From assembly GCA_001939145.1 (NCBI GenBank), contig LSRX01000537.1, forward strand, positions 274,313 through 338,312: a stretch of DNA of 64,000 bases. Reading direction: 5' to 3'. A program made the translations under genes and the position numbers. This stretch comes from Symbiodinium microadriaticum. Taxonomy: Eukaryota; Sar; Dinophyceae; Suessiales; Symbiodiniaceae. Positions 43,401-54,300 of this stretch are shown here, piece by piece. Positions within the stretch are counted from its first letter, which is position 1. Each line of letters opens with the position of its first letter. The notes below the pieces were generated by a model. The model was given only the letters and a program-made list of their open reading frames with translations. It did no database searches and had not been told where the DNA came from.

Positions 43401-45166
43401 CCCTAAATAGCCCTACATAACCCTAAAAACCCTGCCAGGACTGCTGCTGGAGTCCAGGGTCGACCCAAACCGGCCGAACCTCTCGGGATGGACCCCCGTG
43501 GCTTTCGCTTCCACCCGTGGCCACGTGGNNNNNNNNNNNNNNNNNNNNNNNNNNNNNNNNNNNNNNNNNTAGGGGTTTAGGGTTTGGGGTTTAGGGTTGG
43601 GGGTTTAGGGTAATATAGTTTCCGAAAATAGGGGACCCCAATAATGGGGTACCTTAAAATAAGGATCCTGCTATTTGGGGTACTATATTAGGGTTTTGGT
43701 TTGAATATGGGGGGGGGGGTTCCGAAAATTGGGGGATCCTATTTAAGGTTTGGGGTTTAGGGTTTTGGGTTTGGGGTTCCCCTTGAGGTGGGGGTTTCCG
43801 AAAATAGGGGACCCTAATATAGTACCCCAAATAGTAGGATCCTCATTCTAAGGACCCCAAAATAAGGTACCCCAATTTCCGGAAAGTCCCACAGGGGACC
43901 CTAATATAGTTTTTTGTGGTAGTAGGATCCTTATTATAAGGACCCCAAAATAAGGTACCCCCTGTATCTCCGGAAACTCCCAGGTGGTTCGATTGCTCTT
44001 GGAGGCCAGGGTCCACGCAGACACGGAAGATGTCTCGGGAAGGACGCTGCGTCTCATGATGATGGCACGGGACATACAAAGGGCTATCCTCAAACTTCAT
44101 TGGGGTGGCACTTGTCTCTTTTGTTTTTTGTTTTGTCTGCATTGTGTATTGTGCTCTATCTCTTCGTCGCTGTCTGTCTCTCTCTCTCTCTCTCTTTCTT
44201 TCTCTCCTTCGCGCTGTTTGCTGTTATCCTCAACTCCCTTCTCGGTTTGTCCCAGGAGAGAGAAAAGAGACTTTGGAGCTGTCTGTGCTAGTTTTCCGCA
44301 ATCTGAGATTCATGGGAAGCTTGGCTTACCCAGAGAGCCCAATTACCCCTTAAATAAGGAATATATATACCTTAAATTATAGGGGCCCCAATATCATGAT
44401 TTAAGGAATAGACCTTACGTCATATATATTATTAAGGCCCCTATAGTTTAAAGTATATATTCCTTGCAAAACCCTAAACCCTAAGACGGTTTACCGCAAA
44501 ACACCGGAAGGACACCATTGCTTTGGGCCTCCACCCATGGGCATGCGGAAGTCGTCTGCCTTCTGCTTGAAGCCGGGGCAGACAAGGACAAGGCAGAAAG
44601 GGGCCGATCTGAAATCTCTGGGCCTTACTTGATTGAACCCAGAGAGCCCAATAATACCTCTTAAAGAAGGAAGATCTACCTTGAGTTATAGGGGCCTTAA
44701 TGTCAGACCTGGAAAGTGCAGGTCCGCTCGATATGAGCATAATAATATGGTCTCCTTCTTATAGAAACTTAAGTTAAATCCCTTAACAAGAACCCAGAAA
44801 AAGGTCCGCCGAGACTTAGAGAAGCTTCCGTCCCGTTTTCCCTGAGGTCAGCCACAAGGGCAAGAGCGCCCTGGCCCGGGCGGCACGCAAAGGCCACGCC
44901 GAGGTGGTACGCCATTTGCTGGAAGCCGATGCTGTCGCAGGTCCATGAAAGGATCCCCTAAAGGAACCCTGAAAGGAAGACCCCTATAGCCTAAACCCTA
45001 AACCCTTAAAGGGAACCCCTTAAAGGAACCCTCAGGTGATGCTCTCCTTTCTGCTTTGTCCTCGGGCCACGCGGAAGTGGTGCGGATGCTGTTGGATGCC
45101 ACTTTTTCATCTGAGTCATGTGAGCCTGACACGAAGCGAAAGAGGATCTCGCACACCTTAGTCTAA
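40475..45166 (+). CDS. Ubiquitin-like domain plus ankyrin-repeat protein (multi-exon)
   Basis: My model by reading frames: exons 40475-40805, 40980-about 41060, about 41877-41965, 42639-42719, 42915-43006, 43439-43528 (runs into the N gap), 43984-44104, 44486-44592, 44847-44940 and 45036-45166 (stop TAA). Exon 1 encodes a ubiquitin-like fold ending ELVLLEFLP, then a linker ending QRPQDPD. Later exons each encode about one ankyrin repeat with the signatures [69 protein letters not shown] and [12 protein letters not shown], and the tail is basic. Ankyrin repeats bind proteins, so a scaffold or ubiquitin-linked adaptor role is inference. Intron donors are mixed: GT at 40806, 44105 and 44941; GC at 42720, 43007 and 44593; GA at 41966. 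All acceptors are AG. Introns hold telomere-like DNA and palindromic elements. The end of exon 2, the start of exon 3 and the gap region are uncertain. No DinoSL sequence was seen upstream. Confidence 0.8.
41330..41490. repeat. Two family D units
   Basis: Two left arms, a G-rich run and one right arm, in an ankyrin-gene intron. Confidence 0.65.
42000..42350. repeat. GTAT/ATATAC microsatellites with a duplicated block
   Basis: The block ending TTTTATATATATATATGCACC occurs at 42176-42199 and 42326-42347. Inside the GA-AG intron 41966-42638. Confidence 0.9.
43250..43435. repeat. Telomere-like CCCTAAATAA array in an intron
   Basis: Units alternate CCCTAAA and CCCTAAATAA. Lies wholly in the ankyrin-gene intron 43007-43438 and ends a few bases before the acceptor. 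Confidence 0.8.
43529..43569. other. Assembly gap (41 N)
   Basis: The gap truncates the readable end of the ankyrin exon that starts at 43439. Its true length and the splice donor are unknown. Confidence 1.
43617..43745. repeat. Family B fragments with telomere-like DNA
   Basis: Two partial B units (43617-43694, 43713-43745) within TTTAGGG-rich intron sequence of the ankyrin gene. Confidence 0.6.
43799..43982. repeat. Tandem pair of family B elements ending at a splice site
   Basis: Two B units share an inner junction at 43891. GG lies on both outer sides. The last bases CCCAG form the acceptor of the ankyrin exon that starts at 43984 (VVRLLLEA...). Confidence 0.8.
44329..44464. repeat. Family A element in ankyrin-gene intron
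   Basis: Left end and duplicated core; right end replaced by telomere-like DNA. Lies inside the intron 44105-44485. Confidence 0.7.
44638..44704. repeat. Family A left half in ankyrin-gene intron
   Basis: Inside the GC-AG intron 44593-44846. Confidence 0.6.
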
Positions 45167-45169
45167 GCC

Positions 45170-46400
45170 AGTGCTCGGGCCAGGGTGCTGCAGGAAGTGC
45201 CAATGCTTGGAAATGCATATTGTTCGAGGATCTTTCTCTGCAAGGGGCGACCTGCTTACTACAGCAACCGCCCGAACATGATCTCTGAAGACAAGCGGCG
45301 CTGCTTGTTCCGTCACATACAGACGCGATGTCCATGTACATAGTAATAGTGGCTTGTGCAAGAGGAAGCTGTTCGCCCTCTGACCGTTCGAGAGCGAAGG
45401 TCAAACATCGGCATGAGTCGAGCACACCGCAGTCCATGCTGCTACGATCCGACCCCAAAACAACACCAACCCTAAACTTCCTTTTTGGAGAAACCCAGAA
45501 GTATCCATGGTTCTCCAAGTCTGGGGTACCTGGTTCCCACATTGTAATTCTTTCAGCTTCGAGTAAATGCAACCCAGGTTGACTGTAGCAGCTGTACCGG
45601 GTCATGCCGGCGAGCAGCTGTCTGCACCCTCCTCTACGGCGTCTCAGCAGCCTGCCTTGGCACTAACATAGGGGCCTGAATAACTAGAATACGGTTTTGG
45701 GTCCCGTTAAACTAGAACCATGATAAGGAACCTCCCCAAAAATAAGTACTGGTACTTCTTTGTAGGCCCTACATTACCGGTCGCTTCAGGCCCTTCCGGG
45801 ATGATTCGCCTCCAAAATCTCGCCCCAAACTTCTCAGGCAACCTCCTTGGCTTTCTGGTACTCACGCGTATACGCAGGACTCGGAAGTTACACATCCTAT
45901 ATAGTATATATAGCCTATGTAGATAGATGGAGGTAGTTAAATACGTAGACGCCAAGATAGATAGGTATATGGACAGCTAGGACAGATAGTTGGATGGATG
46001 AACAGATGGTAGATAGATAGATATAGATATAGATATAGATATAGATGGAGAGGTGGATCGATCGATCGCTAGATGGATGCATGAACCCAAGATGTTGCGT
46101 TTCGGCGTGTCGGACAAGTAAAGTTAAAACGACAACATTATCTTAGGACGGAGCTGATGTGGGGTGGCAGGTCTCGCTGCTTGAGCGGGCAGCTCTCCCT
46201 CTTCCATGACGCATCGGAAGCCTTCTGATCCCCAGCTCGTCCCCCCTTAACCCCAAACCCTAAATCCTAAACCCAAAACCCTAAACCGAACCTCCGTCCT
46301 TCTAAGGAGTCCGGCATTGCCTCCTGCCTGGAGGACGCCCTGTGGCAGGCGTGGCCAGTGGGCTTGGGGCCGAATGCTCCAGACCATCGGGCTCCTGCTT
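45170..46400. other. Region after the ankyrin gene
   Basis: Holds a D fragment, GATA-type microsatellite (45920-46060) and a CCCTAAA block. A - strand ORF (45006-45605) overlaps the last ankyrin exon and is treated as a shadow. Confidence 0.4.
45667..45750. repeat. Family D fragment
   Basis: Left arm and centre only. Confidence 0.5.
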
Positions 46401-46404
46401 GGGC

Positions 46405-46577
46405 TTCCCAAAAAGAGCCCAAGATACCCCCCCTTAGTTAAGGAATATATATACTCTTCAAATCATATAACCTCCCTTAATTAAGGAATAGATACTCTCA
46501 AATCATAAAATTTTAAGAAAAACCCTATAGTTTAAGGTATACCTTCCTTACTTAAAGGGTGTATTGGGCTCTCTGGG
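46405..46577. repeat. Family A element, two cores
   Basis: Left tip degraded, right end intact. Confidence 0.65.
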
Positions 46578-46654
46578 GGCTTCCGGTTTGCATCAGCCAG
46601 CTGGCCGTACTGGCCTTTTCTTTTTTGCAGAGAGACATTCGGCAAGAGCTAATA

Positions 46655-46742
46655 GCATAGTATAATATAGTATAATATAGCACAATGTAGTATAATATAG
46701 TATTATATAGTATAATATACAATAATACAGTATAATATTAGC
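46655..46742. repeat. TATAATATAG minisatellite
   Basis: About nine 10-bp units. Confidence 0.85.
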
Positions 46743-46856
46743 CGCCCCAATCAATTCGTCACAAGTCTCACCACGGTGTGAGGTCACGAAGCCTGCCTGG
46801 GTGTGGTACGCAGATCTCCGCGTGCCCTGGTGTGCATTGCAGACTACACTCGTCGG

Positions 46857-47068
46857 AAGTGCCTCGTTGTGGTGCGATTGTGCATCGACTGCGAATCAAA
46901 GCAGCTGTCCCTGTGGGTTCATATGCTTTTGCAGAGGATTCAGCACGACTTGGTTGTTCCAATGTTGACATACTACACGTCGGAGAGGCCCAGCATACAA
47001 GGCCAAAGCTTGAGCAGTTCTTGGAATCGCCCCTAGCTTCAGCTACGTCTCAATCTTTGCTATGTCTA
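46857..47068 (+). CDS. Hypothetical exon before an E element
   Basis: Open frame including RLGCSNVDILHVGEAQHTRP. It runs directly into the E element at 47069. Family unknown. Confidence 0.3.
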
Positions 47069-47161
47069 CCCGGACCCTCCTTCTACCCTCAAATGGGGGG
47101 TATATGGTCCCAAATAAGGGATATTTGGGGTCTAAAATGGATGGTAGATGGAGGGTCAAGG
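47069..47161. repeat. Family E element, reverse orientation
   Basis: TA on both sides. Confidence 0.75.
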
Positions 47162-47181
47162 TATAAGGGACCTATAAATTA

Positions 47182-47249
47182 CCCATAGGCCCCGAAGTAG
47201 TTCTTTTTTGTGATCTATATTTAGAATCCATCCCAAAAAGGATCTACTT
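47182..47249. repeat. Family C element, right third lost
   Basis: Runs into TTTAGGG repeats where the right arm should be. Confidence 0.65.
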
Positions 47250-47446
47250 TGGGGTTTAGGGTTTTAGGGTTTTGGGGTTTAGGGTTTAGGGCTTTAGGGT
47301 TTTAGGGTTTAGGGTTTAGGGTTTCGGGGTGGAAAAAAGGCATGCTACTTTAGCTTTGTTCTTTTGTGAGGACGGCGAGTCTTTAATTAACGCTGTCAGA
47401 CGACCCTAAACCCTAAAACCCTAAACCTTAAAACCCTAAACCCCTT
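47249..47446. repeat. Opposed telomere-like arrays
   Basis: TTTAGGG at 47249-47332 and CCCTAAA at 47402-47446. Confidence 0.7.
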
Positions 47447-47539
47447 ATCCGGGAGGTCGTCGCAGTGGGCCTCTTCGTTTTCATTGCTTTGTCCCTCTTC
47501 CAGTGGCGGCGGAGGATCCAGCAGTGCCTCAACCGCATA

Positions 47540-47733
47540 ATGTAGGGGGCCTCAATAATTAGAATAGGGTTCCTTTAAAGGGATCCTTCAAGGGTTCTAT
47601 AGTTTATAAGGGATCAAAAATAGGGTTCGATAGTAGGGGCCTTAATAATTAGAACAGGGTTTTGGGGGTTCCTTATTAGAATTATAGTATAATGGGCCCC
47701 AAAACCCTATTCTAATTATTAAGGCCTCTATAT
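47540..47733. repeat. Family D element, long form
   Basis: TA on both sides; same inner module as 9243-9431. Confidence 0.75.
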
Positions 47734-47739
47734 TAAGGA

Positions 47740-49380
47740 CATCAGCCGAAGCTTGAGCGCCAGGGCGCTAAGACGTTTAGTCATCAAGAGCGCACTGCTG
47801 AAGGCTGGAGCTAAGAGCTAAGGCAGCTAAGCATTCATACAGGTTCCTGTCCAAACTTGTGGTCTTACGATGCCCAGAGGCTCCAGTAATTATGTGCAAA
47901 GCCGCCCAGATCCTGAACCGCGGCATCGAAGCAATCCGAAACCGAATGGCAAATCTCGAAACTGGAGCTGTGAGCCCGACCCCCGTTAGAAAGACCCAGC
48001 AAGTGCAGTAGAAACCTAAATGCCACAACTCCGAAAATGCCACTGGGCCCCGCTTTTGCTGAGGAGCAGAGCTCTGGAGCTGGCGGTACCTGAAGAGGTG
48101 CCCGGTGTTGAGTGCAGCCCTTCAGGTTTTGCCTTGTGTCGGAAAGCGGAAAGGTTTCCATAGAGGTCTTGCTGAACGGCCGCCGCGCTCTTGAACTGTG
48201 GCTTCCCTTCAGGTTTTGTAGAGGGCCGGTCAGGACGAATGCAAGTGGCCCCTGCTGACATGTACTTACACACACACATGGAGTTTGGCTAGCAGTGTGT
48301 ACTCGGAGGTGCTAGAACCCGTTTCACGACGCCCTGGATTCCTAGCAGGGCTCGTCAACGACATTCGACACTGGACACTTGGCAAGGGGGGGTGGTTTGG
48401 CATGGGTGTAACGGGTGTATGAGTATGCACTTGAAGCACGCACTTCGGTGCTGTTACGTTTCGTTTGTGTTGCAGCTTGTCTGTGCACGTGGGCCGCCTG
48501 TCAAGCCTAGTCATGCTAGGCAAGGGCACCACGATGCCACCCATGGACCTGCCCCCATGATTGACCACAAGCTTGCACCCGAAGCATACCAGCGCAGGTG
48601 GAGCTTCGCAATGCAGCGACATGAGGGGACAAAAAAGGGCTTGCCGGGCTCGCGTATGTGTGTTAGCAACTTGTGGACTTCCTTACCCCTATAGCCAAGT
48701 CAGGTTTCTTGCAACCGCATGGCGAAGGAAAGCCTTTCTGTTAACAGCAATCTCTTCAGCAGCATTATTCGGTTTCAGTCTCTGCTGTTAGTTGTATATG
48801 CTGCGGCTTTAGAACGGGTCTTGGGAAAATGCGTACACTTGACACCGGAGCTCGCGGCAGCTTTCCTTCACGTGCCACGTGAGCCATGTTAGTCCGAGAT
48901 ATGAGCCCGAGCAATAGTGGCCAAGTAGTATTCCCTGCCGATTGGTGCTGTAGGCATAGCAGGGCACCAGCAGGAGCTTGAAGACTGTCGCAAGCTTTCG
49001 CCGATCATCACTCCAATCAGAAAAACCCAACATGCTTCACTTCAGCCTCTGCCGTAGTTGCAAACCCTAAGCCCCAAAGCTTTAACATCTAAGCCCTAAA
49101 CCCTTAAACCCAAAACCCCCCAAACCCCTAAATGCAGAAGACAGCCCATGCACTCGAAGCACATATAGAACCTACCAAGCACCCATCCCCAAGCCTCAAG
49201 TTGCCCTTTGGTGCACATCCCTACATCCCTGTGTTGCTGGCTCCAGCTGGTAACGGGCGAAGTAGGGGAGCACAGCGGACCTATTTCGCTCCACTTCGCG
49301 TGTCCGGTCCCTGCCTGAAGGGCGTGGCGAAAGCACAGGGTTCTATAGTTTCTGAGTGGATCTAGAGTTTAGGGTTTAGG
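47740..49380. other. Unassigned stretch
   Basis: Only short overlapping ORFs and a CCCTAAA block at 49065-49133; no palindromic element was seen. Confidence 0.4.
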
Positions 49381-49575
49381 GAGAGGTGGAGCTCTGGCGT
49401 ATAATGCCGCGTGTGCCTGTACTCGCTACATCTCCACTTGAAGTGTTTGCCCTGAGGCTGCAGCCTGAGTCCTCCCAGACATCCAAAGCAGTTCACATGC
49501 AGGTCACGGTCCTTGGACATGTAACCTCCGAGAAATGCAAGAACATCTTGGCCGCCTTAGCCTGCCGAAGCGCCA

Positions 49576-49665
49576 CCCAGAGAACCCAACTACCCCTTAA
49601 TTAAGGAATATATACCTTACATCATAGTGTTAAGGCCCCATTTAAGGGGTATTGGGTCCTCTGGA
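49576..49665. repeat. Family A element, short
   Basis: CCCAGAGAACCC to GGGTCCTCTGG, 90 bp. A right-end fragment follows at 49725-49757. Confidence 0.65.
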
Positions 49666-49858
49666 ATCATCCAGATCCCCAGGCTTTCTGATTAGCTCTC
49701 GGAGACTGTCGTCGCTAGCCTTGTATCCCTTATTTAAGGGGTACTGGGTTCTCTGGGCAAGTCCTTGAATCAAGTCTGAGGTGATGCTTCGCGTCATCCT
49801 CGCACTGGGCCTCGCCGTGGTTCTGCCGGCCATACCTTGTCGATCGCTTTGTTCGGTT

Positions 49859-49971
49859 CCCAGAGAACCCCATACCCCTTAAATAAGGAATATATATACC
49901 TTAAATTATAGGGGACTTAATACTATGATTTAAGGTATATTCCTTAATTAAGGGGTATTGGGTTCCCTGGG
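49859..49971. repeat. Family A element
   Basis: Complete; TT on both sides. The upstream frame LRVILALGLAVVLPAIPC resembles a secretion signal but meets a TAG soon after exact removal. Confidence 0.8.
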
Positions 49972-49992
49972 TTCAAGTCTAGTAACAATATA

Positions 49993-50097
49993 TGGGTAGT
50001 TCTCTAAATTAAGGTCCCTTTTTAGGTCCCCAATATAGTACGGCGCCCTTATAAAAAGGACCCTAAGTTAGGGACCCCTATTTTAGAGAACTACCCA
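49993..50097. repeat. Family F element
   Basis: TGGGTAGTTCTCTAAA to its complement; TA on both sides. Confidence 0.85.
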
Positions 50098-50222
50098 TAT
50101 GGTCTCTAAGTTTTGGGGGAGCAAGACCTACCGGCTTGGGACTTTGAGCTTTGGGCTGGTACAGAGTGCAAGCCCTGCTTTTGCATTGGGGGCTCGTCGA
50201 TTAAACTGACAGGTTTAGGGTT

Positions 50223-50660
50223 TTGGGTTTCAGAGACCACAGGGTTGGGTCAATGGTCAGAGTCATAAGCATAAGAAGTCAAGCTCCAGGTACCGCATCA
50301 CATCTCCGAAGCCTCGACGCCTCGTTGGCTTCAGCGCAATACAAACCCCTAGAGACGATCAGGAGGGGCATGTATTTAGTAGGATGTCGGGAAGCCTGGC
50401 AGAGGATGCTGAAATTGATTAAAAGCAAGCAGCCAAAAAACGTTCTGAGCCCTGACGCTGCTGAAGCGGTCGAGCCCCCAAACCCGGTTCAAAAGCTGGT
50501 CGCTCATGGCATCGGCATGGCCCCGTTGTGCGTTTGGCTGGATGCACTGCAGCTCGCGGTCGTCGGCACCACGGAAGCAACCGGTCGGGGCAAACTGCTT
50601 CCAGGATCTCTTTGTCGAAGTTGGGGGTCTGCGAAATTTACTTGGACATTGCCAGGCTGA
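50223..50660 (+). CDS. Hypothetical ORF, 145 codons
   Basis: This is the longest uninterrupted non-repeat ORF in the 45-64 kb part. The middle (KLIKSKQPKNVLSP, then VQKLVAHGIGMAPLCVWLDA) looks like protein. A second frame is also open near 50506-50718, so a frameshift or intron is possible. It begins in telomere-like GGTTTAGGG DNA, so the true start is unclear. Confidence 0.35.
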   Translation: MGFRDHRVGSMVRVISIRSQAPGTASHLRSLDASLASAQYKPLETIRRGMYLVGCREAWQRMLKLIKSKQPKNVLSPDAAEAVEPPNPVQKLVAHGIGMAPLCVWLDALQLAVVGTTEATGRGKLLPGSLCRSWGSAKFTWTLPG

Positions 50661-50893
50661 ACCGCGACAGCAGAGCTCTTGCTGTCGGATGGAAACCAAC
50701 AGGGTAAAAAAACCCTAGGTCCCTAAGTTCAAAAAAAGTCCAAGCAGTATTTGAGCTTTCTTAAGGACCGGAATGGCGGATCCATCCCGTGGTTGCCCAT
50801 GGCACGGCCATTGCGGTGGCCTGGAGATGTTTGGGGTTTAGGCAGGTCGCATATCGAGCCCGGGTTTGCAAGGGCCCTTAGTTAGCCTTAGTT

Positions 50894-51070
50894 CCAGAGA
50901 GCCCAATATACCCCCTCTTAAAGAAGGAAAATATATATATATATATATTTATTTATTTATTTATTTGTTTATTTATTTATTTATTTATATTTCTACCTTA
51001 AATTTTATAGGGGGCTTATTATTACGATTTAAGCTATACATTCCTTAATTAAGGGGTTTTGGGTTCTCTG
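50894..51070. repeat. Family A element with TTTA expansion
   Basis: An (ATTT)n run fills the left half; TAGTT on both sides. Confidence 0.7.
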
Positions 51071-51295
51071 AGTAGTTCCGGAAATCAATTAAAGCCTCAG
51101 CAGGGACACATCGTTTCCGTTTGGACTTGCAGTTTGGGTTTCATTGCGCCGGGGGATGCGGCTGGCCGTGTGCTCACTGCGATCATCGCTACGGCCTGCA
51201 CTGATTCCTGCAAGCATGTCCGAAGCCTCGTCGTATCGTAATGCTGCTCATGTGCGCAGCAGGTTGTTGAGGCATACAATGCACCTCCGTGTTCC

Positions 51296-51354
51296 TAGAC
51301 CCCTGTTAGACCCTAAGTACCCCTTATTTGGGACCATATACCCCTTCTAAGATG
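51296..51354. repeat. Family E fragment
   Basis: Left part only. Confidence 0.5.
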
Positions 51355-51415
51355 CGCACGCGACTCCCAAGCGGGCTCGAAGCTCGAAGACCCGGGCAAT
51401 TGAAGAACTTGCTGT

Positions 51416-51509
51416 CCAGGACCCTCCTTGTACCCTCGAATAAGGGTATATGGTCCCAAATAAGGGGGGCATTTAGGGTCTAATCGATTGTAGATGGAGG
51501 GGTCTACGG
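51416..51509. repeat. Family E element, reverse orientation
   Basis: Complete; flanks GT and TT. Confidence 0.75.
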
Positions 51510-51999
51510 TTGTGCAGACCGCAAAAGGTTGCTCGAGTGTGATATCCAGCAGGGCACGCTCTGACGCAACGTCGCCCCTCGCGAAGCCAATTCCCTCAGC
51601 ACTTGAGGCTCAATTCAAGCATCCACGCAATAATTTGGGATACCTATGTGTTTGTCTTTTTATACAAATACAATACAATAATATATATATATATGTATAT
51701 AGAGAGAGAGAGAGGTACCCATTCCGGAAGAGCAGCTACTGAGGCTCAAAGCCGGCAGGCTGCTTGGGTCCACGCACTCGCCCTTGCAGCCGCAATGCAG
51801 CCGCGACAGCTGGAAGGCTCTTGAGGGTTTAGGGGTTTAGCGGTTTAGGGTTTAGGGGGGCAGGTGACTGTTTCGCACTCCATATCTCCCTGTCGCTCTT
51901 TCTTGGGCAAGTTTGCTGAAAGCTCTCTGAAGCTTGCACTTTCGACGGTGCGTCTAGCAGACTCGAAGCTTGGTACAGTCAGTTGACTTAACGAACGTA

Positions 52000-52077
52000 C
52001 CAGGACCCTAAACAGGGGTATAGGGTCCCAAATAAGGGGTACTTAGGGTCTAATAGAGGGTAGATGGAGGGTCTAGG
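52000..52077. repeat. Family E element before a PPR exon
   Basis: Ends GGGTCTAG directly before the PPR frame. The 5' third is shortened and carries CCCTAAAC. Confidence 0.75.
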
Positions 52078-52160
52078 TGTGTTCAGACCAGCCAGGCAAC
52101 ATCATCACGGCAGGGGCCACACTCAGTGCTTGCGACCGGGCAGACCAGTGGCTTCAGGCA
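52077..52160 (+). CDS. PPR-repeat exon fragment
   Basis: The frame starting right after the TCTAG end of an E element reads GNIITAGATLSACDRADQW, which fits the helix pattern of a pentatricopeptide repeat (organellar RNA-binding proteins). The frame stops at a TGA just after QAP. A continuation (LEMSAME) lies in the next frame, which suggests a one-base frameshift or an unrecognised splice. Confidence 0.5.
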
Positions 52161-52185
52161 CCTTGAGATGAGCGCCATGGAAGTA

Positions 52186-52286
52186 ATATAGGGGCCTTAA
52201 TAATTAGAATAGGGTTTGGGGTATATTATACTATATTTACAATAAGGAACCCCCAAAACCCATTCTAATTATTAAGGGCTCTACAT
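52186..52286. repeat. Family D element
   Basis: Complete; TA on both sides; 26 bp after a PPR exon frame ends. Confidence 0.8.
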
Positions 52287-52543
52287 TAGCACACTTCGAA
52301 ACTCCGGGGGTTGGTTCTGCTTGACGGTTCAGGATTGATCCAAGCATTCTGGGAATCCAACATGCTCTCAAGCGCCCACGTCTACGCGCGACGGGAGCGC
52401 GCTAGACACGAAGGGCCCGAACTGTCTCAGGAACAATTCTCAACGAATCTTTGCAAGCTTGAGGGCAGCAGTTGCATTGTTTTCCCCGGCTTCCTGCCCC
52501 CCCCAAGAAAGCACCTGCGATGACTCCCTCATTCCGGAGTATA

Positions 52544-52634
52544 CCCATAGGCCCCTAAGTAGTTCCTTTTTATAGTTTATATTTAGAGTCCTACAAGGTA
52601 AGCCCAAAAAGGAACTACTTAGGCGCCTTATGGG
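52544..52634. repeat. Family C element
   Basis: Complete; TA on both sides. Confidence 0.85.
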
Positions 52635-52846
52635 TAGAAAGGAGGTGTTGTGTTTTTGAGGCACGGAGAACGGAAGTCCCGACTCGGAGGTCAAGCCGCG
52701 CGTGACTGCTTCATAGAACTTTCGTACATAATTACACCATGTAGTAGGGGTATATGGGGTGTTTAGGGTGTCTAATAGAGGGTACATGGAGGGTTTATGA
52801 AATTAGACCATGTCGAAGGTCAGCCGCAAGCAGGGTAATGTAGGAA

Positions 52847-52947
52847 CCTGATTAAGAAACCCTGGCCCTATAACCCCACAACACGAGTTTTCAGATCAAG
52901 AACCCTAAAAAAAAAAGGCCCAGGGTTTCTCCATCAGGCTCCTAAAT
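52847..52947. repeat. Family J palindrome
   Basis: Second J copy; TA on both sides; A run in the right half. Confidence 0.7.
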
Positions 52948-53085
52948 CCAAAACCCTAAACTCCGAAACCCTGAAACCCCTAAACCCTAGGGACACCTTG
53001 GCTCGAAGCCCAGCACTTTTTTTTTGCCCCAGACCTCGAGTGCGTTTTGGAGCGCCGGCTTTTCTGGCTGGTTCTTAGTAAGGAA

Positions 53086-53300
53086 TGGGGGAATGGGTTA
53101 TTGGGACTACTAAAGGGGACCTTAAGGGACTATCATAGGGATCCATTCGCCCATTCCTACACTCTAAACCCTAAACACCAAGCCCTAAGCCCCCAAACCC
53201 TAAATCCCGAAACCCCTAAATCCCTAAATCCCGAAGCCCTACGCCCTAACCTTAAAACCCTAAACCCTAAACATAGGGATCCATTCCCCCCATTCCCTAC
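53086..53300. repeat. Family H palindrome with telomere-like insert
   Basis: 53086-53158 is a full H unit; a second right arm lies at 53277-53300 after CCCTAAA repeats. Confidence 0.65.
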
Positions 53301-53450
53301 GAAGACACCAGGGAGTTTTCGGAAGGCCACGGGTCTCCTCGGCGATCTCCAGCGCAAGGGCATCCACCCCAACGCCGGGATCTTAGGGGTTAGGGGATTA
53401 GGGGTTTAGGGGTTTAGGATTTTGGGGTTTAGGGTTTGGGGCTTAGGGAC
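53158..53450. repeat. Telomere-like arrays around an H arm
   Basis: CCCTAAA at 53158-53276, TTTAGGG at 53378-53450. Confidence 0.7.
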
Positions 53451-54032
53451 GTGCTCGGGATGATTGCAGTGTTGGGTTTGGGAGTTTGGGGAGGCTGGGC
53501 AATCAGCGGTCGAATTACATCCATGTGCCTCTTGCAAGCAGGCTGGCTGCAAGCATCTTTCCAACAGCCCGGCAGCACAGAATGTAGTCGCAGAAACTGT
53601 TGAGGCTCCTCATTGCCATAGTGAAGAGTGCAAAGGCCACATTGCAGCATGCGTCCCTCCGGGGTCTTGCCTTGAGCAAGAGGGCAATGGCGGAAAAGTG
53701 GCAGGGCACAAGCCACCTTAAGCTTCTGGCTCCTCTCTCTCTCTCTCTCTCTGTCTCTGTGTCTCTGTCTCTCACACACACAATCACCGGCACACGCCGA
53801 TGCCGAGCAAGGGCTCTTGTTTGTGACTACTTTGTCTGCTTTGTGGACATCTGAGTCCCCTATAGGTAGGTAACTTCGGCTGGCCATGGACCCATGCAGA
53901 GACCCTCAGACACAGACCTTCTTGATGAAGGTCATCGTGGCCGGTACAACCACTCAGGCCTGTGCCCGAGGCCTGTGCATGGCACTTGAAAATTCTTGGG
54001 GTAGTCATTGAGGAGTGGTTTTCGGTTTAGGG

Positions 54033-54122
54033 ACAGGACCCTCCTTGTGCCCTCAAATAGGGGTATATGGCCCAAAATACGGGGTATGTAGTGTCGAATG
54101 GATGGTAGATGGAGGGTCTAGG
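54033..54122. repeat. Family E element, reverse orientation
   Basis: Complete; flanks do not match. Confidence 0.75.
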
Positions 54123-54189
54123 CATGGTGGGTGATCAACTCCCGCAGCTGTGTATAAGTCAAATGTATAGGGTATAAAAAAAAGCTATT

Positions 54190-54300
54190 TTATATATATA
54201 TATATATATAATATTATATTATATTATATTATATTATATTATACTATACTAAATATTATGTCATATTATATGCTATATTATATTATACTATATTACATCA
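54190..54300. repeat. TATAT/TATTA microsatellite
   Basis: (TA)n then (TATTA)n. Confidence 0.9.

Noticed and set aside
45006..45605. Antisense ORF of 199 codons
   Set aside because: Overlaps a clear sense ankyrin exon; no motif of its own.
52183..52289. D element as an exact GT-AG intron (GAA/GTAATA...ATTAG)
   Set aside because: It fits at the bases, but the flanking PPR frame is already broken upstream, so frame gives no support.
53429..53887. Antisense ORF with several cysteines
   Set aside because: No consistent zinc-finger spacing; overlaps a (TC)n tract and another open frame.
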